From: Candidatus Rokuibacteriota bacterium
GTDB taxonomy: Bacteria; Methylomirabilota; Methylomirabilia; Rokubacteriales; CSP1-6
DNA length: 5,096 nucleotides
Assembly: GCA_016177555.1 (NCBI GenBank)
Contig: JACOVB010000407.1
Coordinates: 1 to 5,096, forward strand
Direction of reading: 5' to 3'
A program made the position numbers and the translations under genes. How positions within the stretch are numbered: position 1 is the stretch's first letter; each line of letters begins with the position of its first letter. Below the pieces are notes generated by a model. That model searched no databases, was not told the DNA's origin, and worked only from the letters and a program-made list of their open reading frames with translations. Positions 1-5,096 of the stretch are shown here, one piece after another.

Positions 1-712
1 CTTCAGGATGCGCCTCGATCTCTCGCGGGTTGCCCTCGGCGATGATCCGGCCGGCGTCCATCACCGTCACCCGGCTCGCCAGCTCCAGGACCACTCCCAT
101 GTTGTGCTCGATGAGGAGCACCGTGGCCACGCGAGCCAGATTCCGCACGAGCCGGCACAGCGCCTCGATGTCCTCGGGGGCCAGCCCCTGGGTGGGTTCG
201 TCCAGGATGAGCAGCTCCGGTTTGAGCGCCATCGCCATGGCGACCTCGAGCGCCCGCTGATGCCCGTAGGCGAGGGCGCCGGCCTGCTGGTCCCGCAGGC
301 CGCCGAGCCCCGCCGTGTCGAGCGCGGCCTGCACGTCCGCGGCCACGGTCGCCCGGTCCAGCGCGAGCCAGTCCGCGAGCCTTCTCAGCCGGCGCCGCTG
401 CGCCGCCAGCGCCACGTTGTCGAACGCCGACAGGCTCCGGTAGATGCTGGTGATCTGGAAGGTGTAGACGATCCCGAGATTCGCCCGGTCCCAGGGTCCG
501 AGCCTCGTGATGTCCCGCCCGGCGAAGAGCACCCGCCCCGAGGTCGGGCCGAGCCGGCCGCTGATCAGGCTCACCAGCGTGGTCTTCCCGGCGCCATTCG
601 GGCCGATGAGCGCGCGCACCTCGCCTCGGTCGAGGCTGAAGTCCACGGCGCTCACCGCTTCAAGCCCGCCGAAGCGTTTCGAGATCGCCCGCGTCTCCAG
701 GAGCGGCGTCAC
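1..712 (-). CDS. livG: LivG-type ABC transporter ATP-binding protein (3' end cut by window edge)
   Basis: This is a cytoplasmic ATPase subunit of a branched-chain-amino-acid-type importer; it hydrolyses ATP to drive the LivH-LivM channel. I translated it by hand: 237 codons lie in the window and no stop is reached. LivG proteins are usually about 250-260 residues, so only a short C-terminal tail is missing. Visible motifs in order are Walker A GPNGAGKT (residues 37-44), Q-loop Gln86 in YTFQ, ABC signature LAYGHQ (147-152), Walker B LLILDE (167-172, catalytic Glu172), the D-loop region GLAPED (176-181) and switch His203 in IEHNM. The long insert between Q-loop and signature is typical of LivG. 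The GTG start overlaps the livM stop as GTGA, which implies translational coupling; the ribosome-binding site is weak (GGTGG, 5 bases upstream). The signature has Ala where many ABC proteins have Ser, which I believe is a tolerated LivG variant. LivF should follow off the edge. Confidence 0.95.
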   Translation of the reverse strand, partial: MTPLLETRAISKRFGGLEAVSAVDFSLDRGEVRALIGPNGAGKTTLVSLISGRLGPTSGRVLFAGRDITRLGPWDRANLGIVYTFQITSIYRSLSAFDNVALAAQRRRLRRLADWLALDRATVAADVQAALDTAGLGGLRDQQAGALAYGHQRALEVAMAMALKPELLILDEPTQGLAPEDIEALCRLVRNLARVATVLLIEHNMGVVLELASRVTVMDAGRIIAEGNPREIEAHPE

Positions 713-1665
713 GGCAGCCACCGGACCCACCGGGCCCGGATGCCGCCCACGATGCCGGCCGGCGCCCAGAGGACCATCACGATGAGGGCCGCGCCCACCA
801 CGATGAGGTAGCCCGTGGTGATGGCGCTGGCGACGTCCACGAAGTAGGTCATCACCAGCGTGCCGACGAGCGGCCCCAGCGTGGTCCCAGCGCCGCCCAG
901 GAGCGTCCAGAGCAGCGGGTAGATGGAGTAGAGAATGCCGCCGAAGGTGGAGCCCACGTAGGAGAAGAGGAGCGTGTAGGTGGAGCCCGCCACGGCGGAG
1001 AGCAGGCCCGAGACGACCACCGCGAAGAGTCGGCAGCGCACCGTGTTGTAGCCGAGCAGGCGCGTGCGCTCCTCGTTCTCCTTGAGCGCCAGCAGCACCC
1101 GGCCGGCGGGGGAGCCCGTGAGCCAGAAGCTCAGCAGGAGACAGGCGGCGAAGACGACGAGGGCGGCATTGTACTTCACGGCGGGATCGGCGAAGGCGAG
1201 GCGGACGCCGAAGAGGTCGAGGCCGAGCCCCGACAGGATGAAGCCCTGATCGCCGCCCGTCACGTCGTTGAAGTAGAGCGTGGCCAGGTTGAAGGCCTGG
1301 GCGAGCATCATGGTGACGATCAGGAAGGCGGGGCCGGCCGTGCGCTGCGTCACGAGCCCCACCGCCGCCGCCACGGCGAGCCCCGCGACGATGCCCGCCA
1401 GGAAGCCGGCGCCGGCGCCGAAGCCCCAGTGCTGGATCGTGAGCCCGGTGCCGTACATCCCGGCCGCGAAGAACATGGCGTGCCCGAGACTCATGAGGCC
1501 CGTGTAGCCCAGCAGGACGTTGTAGCCCACCGCGTAGGCGGCGAGCACCATCACGCGCGCCACCATGCCGTGGTGGAACGGGGGAAGGACGAGCTGCAGC
1601 GCGCCCAGGAGCGCGAGCACCCCCAGATGGAGCCCCAGGGCCAGGCCCCGCCGGTCGTCGGTCAC
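709..1665 (-). CDS. livM: LivM-type branched-chain amino acid ABC transporter permease
   Basis: This inner-membrane permease pairs with LivH to form the substrate channel. The product is 318 residues, normal for LivM, and is mostly hydrophobic with roughly eight to ten membrane spans. Family landmarks are the N-terminal block with Asn49 and GYTGLMSLGH (53-62), TGGDQGF (136-142), the cytoplasmic stretch ALKENEER followed by LGYN (193-207), the EAA-like coupling loop beginning GGAG (about 257-269), and the C-terminal WAPAGIVGG. I place the start at the GTG overlapping the livH stop (GTGA). It has a good ribosome-binding site, GAGGAG at 1676-1671, five bases upstream. The open frame continues far upstream through livH and the binding-protein gene, but that part is an out-of-frame shadow with no hydrophobic or family character. 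The stop overlaps the livG start, again as GTGA. Family identity is secure; the ligand is not known. Confidence 0.95.
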   Translation of the reverse strand: MTDDRRGLALGLHLGVLALLGALQLVLPPFHHGMVARVMVLAAYAVGYNVLLGYTGLMSLGHAMFFAAGMYGTGLTIQHWGFGAGAGFLAGIVAGLAVAAAVGLVTQRTAGPAFLIVTMMLAQAFNLATLYFNDVTGGDQGFILSGLGLDLFGVRLAFADPAVKYNAALVVFAACLLLSFWLTGSPAGRVLLALKENEERTRLLGYNTVRCRLFAVVVSGLLSAVAGSTYTLLFSYVGSTFGGILYSIYPLLWTLLGGAGTTLGPLVGTLVMTYFVDVASAITTGYLIVVGAALIVMVLWAPAGIVGGIRARWVRWLP

Positions 1666-2483
1666 GCCAGCTCCTCGCCGAAGAGCCCGCGCCCGCGCAC
1701 GGCCAGCACGAGCGCCACCAGGAGCGTGGCGACGATCTTGGCGAGCGTGGGCGAGAAGAGCACCGAGATCGCCCCGTCGGAGAGCCCGACGACGAATGCC
1801 GCCACGAGCGTGCCCCGGAGGCTCCCGAGCCCGCCGAGGATCACCACCACGAAGGACATGAGGAGCGCGTCCAGGCCCATGAGGTAGTGGGCCTGCTGGA
1901 CGGGGACGATGAGGGCGCCGGCGGCGGCGGCGAGGCCGGCCCCGACGCCGAAGACCACGGTATAGACGCGGCCCACCGGCACCGCGAAGGCCTGCGCCAT
2001 CTCGCGATCCTGCTGGGTCGCGCGCATCTGGAGCCCCAGCGTCGTCCGCGACAGGGCCATCCACGTGACCAGCAGCAGGACGGCGGCGACGCCGGCCACC
2101 ACCAGCTTGTAGCCGGAGTAGCCGAACCACGGGAAGTCCACGCGGAAGTACACGGGCGCCTCCACCGGCCGGGCATAGGGCCCGTAGGTGGTGAGCACTG
2201 TCTGCTGGAGGATGTAGAGCAACCCGATGGTGGCGACGATGGTGCTCTCCGGCTCGTAGCCGATGCGCCGGAGCACGAGGCGATCGGCCAGGACGGCCAC
2301 GCCCGCGACCGCGACGGGCGCCACCAGCAGCGCCAGCAGGAAGCTGCCCGTCAGCGTGGAGACGTACCAGGCGACGATGGCCCCGAGCATGAAGAACTCG
2401 CCGTGGGCCACGTTGACGATGCGCATGACGCCGAAGACGAGGGACAGGCCGAGCGCGGTGAGCGCCAGCACCAGCGCGCCCAC
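1662..2483 (-). CDS. livH: LivH-type branched-chain amino acid ABC transporter permease
   Basis: This inner-membrane permease forms a channel with LivM. From GTG 2483 the product is 273 residues with about eight hydrophobic segments. Family landmarks are VNVAHGEFFMLGA (23-35), the cytoplasmic block starting TLGLQMRA and running to VPVGRV (about 148-173), the coupling loop starting GGLGSLRG (217 onward) and the C-terminal RGRGLFGE. Its last bases overlap the livM GTG. The start is doubtful. GTG 2483 has GAGGG four bases upstream, but it cuts into the first membrane helix. The codons just before it read LFLALLEGT, and they line up without gaps with the N-terminus of E. coli LivH as I remember it. 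The only plausible in-frame upstream start is a CTG at 2528, which would give 288 residues, close to the usual family length; there is no ATG, GTG or TTG between the preceding TAG (2555-2553) and 2483. I give the conventional start. Confidence 0.9.
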   Translation of the reverse strand: MGALVLALTALGLSLVFGVMRIVNVAHGEFFMLGAIVAWYVSTLTGSFLLALLVAPVAVAGVAVLADRLVLRRIGYEPESTIVATIGLLYILQQTVLTTYGPYARPVEAPVYFRVDFPWFGYSGYKLVVAGVAAVLLLVTWMALSRTTLGLQMRATQQDREMAQAFAVPVGRVYTVVFGVGAGLAAAAGALIVPVQQAHYLMGLDALLMSFVVVILGGLGSLRGTLVAAFVVGLSDGAISVLFSPTLAKIVATLLVALVLAVRGRGLFGEELA

Positions 2484-2487
2484 CGTG

Positions 2488-2492
2488 CCCTC
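2488..2492 (-). promoter_or_regulatory. Candidate ribosome-binding site for livH (GAGGG)
   Basis: GAGGG lies four bases upstream of GTG 2483, slightly closer than the usual spacing. It is the main sequence argument for starting livH at 2483 rather than at CTG 2528, which has only a weak GGGTG stretch seven bases before its reach. In a GC-rich genome such a purine run can arise by chance, and this one also encodes part of the Leu-Glu-Gly sequence of the possible longer protein. Confidence 0.4.
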
Positions 2493-2536
2493 GAGGAGGG
2501 CGAGGAAGAGGTGGGGCCCGAGGCTCAGGGAGACAC

Positions 2537-2550
2537 CCGGGGCGCCCCGG
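2537..2550 (-). repeat. Perfect 14-base GC palindrome between the binding-protein gene and livH
   Basis: CCGGGGCGCCCCGG is its own reverse complement and begins two bases after the TAG stop of the binding-protein gene. In RNA it could form a five-base-pair stem of G-C pairs closed by a GCGC loop. No T-run follows on the coding strand, so it is not a classical intrinsic terminator. Stem-loops placed after a binding-protein gene in other importer operons (for example malE-malF) protect the upstream message or reduce downstream expression. That role here is inference. The stem also lies just upstream of both possible livH starts. Confidence 0.45.
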
Positions 2551-2552
2551 CC

Positions 2553-3851
2553 CTACAGGGGCTGCTTCGTATAGTCGGCCTCGGGCGCATACATCGAGTC
2601 CTCGATCGCCGTCCGGTGGACCACGGCGAGCCGCCGCTTCTCCACCTTGGAGATCAGCTGCTGTCCGAAGACCTGGTGGAGCCGGCCGACGAACCTCTTC
2701 GGCCCCTGCGGGTGCTCGAGGCCCTCCGTGAAGGACTGGAATCCCTCCAGGGTCTCGATGAAGGCCTTGTAGTCGGACGGCTTCTTGTAGCCGCTCTTCT
2801 CCACCGCCTGCTTGATGACGAAGAGCGTCTCCCAGCAGCCGAACATGTGGGACGCGGTGGAGACGTCCTTGGGGTCGCTGACGCTGGCCCCGCTGTCGTT
2901 GATGCCGACGCGCTCGCGGTAGGTGCGCACATGCGCGGGCGTGCTGGCAGCGGCGTAGCGCGGGAAGGCCTCCCAGAAGTAGGTGCCCTCCAGGTAGTCG
3001 AGGCCGGGGCTCGCCATGTCCACACCCTCCAGCGAGTCCACGAAGCCGAAGATCTGGGGCCGCTTCGCGCCGAAGTGCTCGCCCATCTCCTTCACGAACG
3101 TGAGCACGCCGGGACCCACCATCACGTGGTAGAGCACCTCGGTGTCGGCCGGCACCCGCGGGAAGTACTTGGTGAAGGAGGTCTCTGTGGGCGGGATGGG
3201 GACGAGGGCGCGGACGGTGCCGCCCTGGGCCGTCGCCACCTTGCTGAAGAAGTCGCGGTGGTCGTGGCCGAAGGCGTAGTCCGGGAAGATCAGGGTCACC
3301 TTCTTGCCGAGGTTCTTGAGGATCCACGGCGCCACGGCCGTGACCTGGGCCCGGACATCCGTGATGCCCGGCTGGAAGACGTACCGGTTGAGCTTGCCCG
3401 AGGCCACGTGGTAGCCCTCGCTCACCACGAGGTACGGGATCTTGAGCTCCCCCGCCCGCGGCGCCGAGGCGATGACGACGTGCGAGAACAGCGTCCCGAA
3501 GATCAGGTCCACCTTGTGGTGGGTGGCGAGCTTCTCGACCACCTCGCCCCCGCGCTTGGGGTCGGTCCCGTCGTCCTCGGCGACGATCTCGACCTGGCGC
3601 CCGGCGATGCCGCCCTTCTCGTTGATGAGCTTCACCGCCGCCGCCGTCGTGCGCTCGTACCACCGGCCGTACACGGCGCCGATGCCGGTCCGGTGCACCT
3701 GGAAACCCAGGCGCAAGGGGCCCTGCCCCGCCTGGGCGGTCGCGCGCCGGACCCAGGGGCCCGGGACACCGGCGCCCAGCGCCACGGCAGCGGCGCCCGT
3801 CAGGACCGTCCGCCTCGACACGCTCTTCACTCCGCCGCTGGTTTCACTCAT
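2553..3851 (-). CDS. Branched-chain amino acid-type ABC transporter substrate-binding protein (LivK-like), Tat signal
   Basis: This is a periplasmic type I binding protein (Peripla_BP_6/HAAT family) of 432 residues, a normal length. The N-terminus carries a twin-arginine signal: SRRTVL at residues 12-17, an Ala/Gly/Val-rich hydrophobic core (about 18-31), and a likely cleavage site near ATA-QA (39-41). There is no lipobox cysteine, so the mature protein should be soluble and Gram-negative style. The mature domain starts LRLGF (46-50), followed by GGIAGRQVEIVAEDD (80-94), the family's most recognisable block, and by DLIFGTLFS (115-123), which corresponds to a ligand-contacting loop in homologues. 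FPDYAFG (189-195) begins the second lobe. The ATG has a G-run (3863-3858) six bases upstream as its ribosome-binding site. The gene leads the cassette and is followed by livH in the same frame after a single TAG. The ligand is not predictable; the first pocket loop, HRTGIGAVYG (53-62), differs from the common LivK form as I remember it. Confidence 0.93.
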   Translation of the reverse strand: MSETSGGVKSVSRRTVLTGAAAVALGAGVPGPWVRRATAQAGQGPLRLGFQVHRTGIGAVYGRWYERTTAAAVKLINEKGGIAGRQVEIVAEDDGTDPKRGGEVVEKLATHHKVDLIFGTLFSHVVIASAPRAGELKIPYLVVSEGYHVASGKLNRYVFQPGITDVRAQVTAVAPWILKNLGKKVTLIFPDYAFGHDHRDFFSKVATAQGGTVRALVPIPPTETSFTKYFPRVPADTEVLYHVMVGPGVLTFVKEMGEHFGAKRPQIFGFVDSLEGVDMASPGLDYLEGTYFWEAFPRYAAASTPAHVRTYRERVGINDSGASVSDPKDVSTASHMFGCWETLFVIKQAVEKSGYKKPSDYKAFIETLEGFQSFTEGLEHPQGPKRFVGRLHQVFGQQLISKVEKRRLAVVHRTAIEDSMYAPEADYTKQPL

Positions 3852-3913
3852 GGCCCGCCCCCCATTCGTTCGGTGTGCAATGCCTCCGATCCCAGCCGCC
3901 CGCCGGCCCCACC

Positions 3914-3941
3914 ATTACCACGTGCCGCCGTCCCGACTCAA
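3914..3941 (-). promoter_or_regulatory. Weak sigma-70-like promoter candidate for the Liv cassette
   Basis: On the coding strand TTGAGT (3941-3936) and GGTAAT (3919-3914) are separated by 16 bases, and each matches the consensus at four of six positions. The pair sits in the 99-base gap between the membrane-protein stop and the binding-protein ATG, which leaves about 60 bases of leader. A CACGTG palindrome (3924-3919) overlaps the upstream edge of the -10 hexamer and could bind a regulator. No clear terminator for the upstream gene is visible in the gap, so readthrough from that gene is an alternative. The rest of the gap holds nothing I can name. Confidence 0.25.
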
Positions 3942-3950
3942 CTGGGGCGG

Positions 3951-5096
3951 CTACCCGGCCGTCGGCGCCGAGAGCAGCCAGAGGCCGAACATCGTGTAGC
4001 CGATCATCAGCGCGAGCATCGGCAGCTGGCTCAGCGCGGTGGCCGCCGGCCTTCCTGCGACGCGGAGCGCCAGCGCGTGGGCGATCGTCACCCCGCCCAC
4101 GTGCGCCGCCACGATGACGGCCACCTGCGTGTGCCAGATGGCGTAGACCCGCGACGGGTCCGACAGGAACGAGGTCACGACGTGGAGGTCGCGGGTGCCG
4201 ACCAGGTTCCAGCCCAGCGCGAAGGGGTCCGAGGCGGCCCGGAGCGCCTGCTGGACATCCACCATGAAGACCGGCAGGTAATGCGCGAAGTGGTAGCCGA
4301 AGGCGATGGGGACGAGCGACAGCGCGAGGACACCCGGCGAGGAGCGGCCCGGCGCGCCTGCCCTCGCGAGCCGCGCGGACAGGCGCGCGGCGGCCGCGTA
4401 CGCGAACGCCGCCACCGCGAAGAGACCGAGGAGCCCCAGCGTGTTGCGCGCCATGAGCGCAGTGCGGCCGGGGTAGGCCAGCGGGTTCTCGCCGAGGAAG
4501 CCCAGCCAGGCGAAGGTCCGCGAGAGGCCGTCGAAGGAGACCGAGGCGAGGACCAGCAGCACCAGGGCGACGACGCTCGCGTCCGGAGCATCCTGCCTGA
4601 GGAGCCTCAGGGTGGGAGCGGTGAGCTCGACCTGGCATGGCTCGCCTGCGTCCGACTGCGGAGCGGGTCGCCGCACACCGATGGGCGCCAGCCACGACAC
4701 CACGCGGAAGAAGACGGCGAAGGACTCGCCCCGCTGGAGCCATCGCTCGCCGAAGACGAGCACGCCGAGAAAGTGAACGAGGAGATAGCCCCAGACCACG
4801 CCCGCCAGGACGGCCGGGTCGGCCGGGGCCGGGTGGATCAGCTCGAACCAGGCGAAGGGCAGGAAGCCCGCCACGGCGGGCCAGTGGGCGGCGCGGCGCG
4901 GGTAGACGAGCGGCGGCGACTGCCGCCAGCCGCGGAGGGGCCCGGCCGAGGTCACCAGGCGGTAGAGCCCGCTCCACGGGTTCAGGACGGCCCACAGGTT
5001 CCCGAGCGCCGCGTGCAGATAGGTCAGGCCGACCCACCAGACAGTCCACACGAACAGCGGAAGCGGGTTCCGCAGGGGGTCGCGGCTGCCCAGCAC
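3951..5096 (-). CDS. Polytopic membrane protein, 'fenitrothion hydrolase'-labelled family (5' end probably cut)
   Basis: 381 residues run from the window edge to TAG. The first codon in the window happens to be GTG, but the protein appears already under way, so a 5' truncation is likely. At least seven hydrophobic segments are visible. From memory, it matches a family common in actinobacteria and other high-GC bacteria that databases often call 'fenitrothion hydrolase'. Matching features are a Trp-rich helix then LNPWSGL (38-44), GERWLQRGESF, GYHFAHYLP (267-275), SDPFALGWNLVGT (289-301), and a closing region with His322, His332 and His340. The hydrolase label does not fit well: I see no hydrolase motif, and the conserved-looking histidines lie in or next to membrane helices, which suits metal or haem binding or transport better. 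That is inference. The gene is co-directional with the Liv cassette, 99 bases upstream, and may or may not share its promoter. Family assignment is moderate; function is unknown. Confidence 0.8.
   Translation of the reverse strand: MLGSRDPLRNPLPLFVWTVWWVGLTYLHAALGNLWAVLNPWSGLYRLVTSAGPLRGWRQSPPLVYPRRAAHWPAVAGFLPFAWFELIHPAPADPAVLAGVVWGYLLVHFLGVLVFGERWLQRGESFAVFFRVVSWLAPIGVRRPAPQSDAGEPCQVELTAPTLRLLRQDAPDASVVALVLLVLASVSFDGLSRTFAWLGFLGENPLAYPGRTALMARNTLGLLGLFAVAAFAYAAAARLSARLARAGAPGRSSPGVLALSLVPIAFGYHFAHYLPVFMVDVQQALRAASDPFALGWNLVGTRDLHVVTSFLSDPSRVYAIWHTQVAVIVAAHVGGVTIAHALALRVAGRPAATALSQLPMLALMIGYTMFGLWLLSAPTAG

Noticed and set aside
8..811. 267-codon plus-strand open frame opposite livG
   Set aside because: It is antisense to an intact ABC ATPase, with His/Arg/Pro-rich low-complexity sequence; a typical high-GC shadow.
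1666..3663. Long minus-strand open frame continuing upstream of livM through livH and the binding-protein gene
   Set aside because: It is an alternative frame over two well-supported genes, rich in Arg, Gly, Ala and Pro with no family motifs; real LivM begins at GTG 1665 with a good ribosome-binding site.
3844..3915. Possible leader peptides before the binding protein (ATG at 3915, 23 codons; ATG at 3865, 5 codons ending in an ATGA overlap)
   Set aside because: Neither has a properly spaced ribosome-binding site, and the first would start inside the -10 candidate; no attenuator-like codon run (Leu, Ile, Val) is present.
3925..3950. Possible terminator after the membrane-protein gene (CCGCC paired with GGCGG)
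   Set aside because: The stem is only five base pairs with a 16-base loop and no T-run follows, so it is not convincing.
3442..3999. Plus-strand open frame of 185 codons opposite the start of the binding-protein gene
   Set aside because: It runs antisense through the conserved N-terminal domain and the promoter gap, has no recognisable domain, and its codon pattern mirrors the opposite gene.
3844..5049. 401-codon minus-strand open frame over the membrane-protein gene
   Set aside because: Composition is Arg/Ala/Gly/Pro-rich with no membrane pattern; the other frame encodes a coherent polytopic protein with recognisable motifs.

Overview
The window is a high-GC stretch (about two thirds G+C by eye) in which every supported gene lies on the minus strand, so it reads from right to left. 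It holds most of a branched-chain-amino-acid-type (Liv/HAAT family) ABC importer operon, preceded by one polytopic membrane protein gene. The base composition, the many GTG starts, the Tat-type signal on the binding protein and the Liv cassette fit a free-living, GC-rich soil or subsurface bacterium. Candidatus Rokubacteria/Methylomirabilota or a high-GC Pseudomonadota are my best guesses; the sequence does not settle the phylum.

Layout in reading order. (1) 5096-3951: a multi-pass membrane protein, probably cut at its 5' end by the window edge. It resembles a family that databases often label 'fenitrothion hydrolase'. (2) 3950-3852: a 99-base gap with a weak sigma-70-like promoter candidate and a G-rich ribosome-binding stretch. 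(3) 3851-2553: a periplasmic substrate-binding protein with a twin-arginine signal. (4) A 69-base gap containing a perfect 14-base GC palindrome just after the binding-protein stop. (5) 2483-1662: LivH-type permease, whose true start is uncertain. (6) 1665-709: LivM-type permease. (7) 712-1: LivG-type ATPase, complete except for its last residues. The second ATPase, LivF, is expected just beyond the left edge.

The transporter genes form one transcription unit. livH/livM and livM/livG each overlap by four bases (GTGA), which implies translational coupling. The binding protein would capture a ligand in the periplasm and deliver it to the LivH-LivM channel, which LivG (with LivF) powers by ATP hydrolysis. 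The ligand cannot be read from the sequence; this family carries branched-chain amino acids, amides, urea and assorted small organic acids or aromatics.

I found no RNA genes, mobile elements, CRISPR arrays or insertion sequences, and no clear new system. The points most worth a second look are the histidine-rich membrane protein, the missing conventional start for a full-length LivH, and the palindrome between the binding protein and livH.
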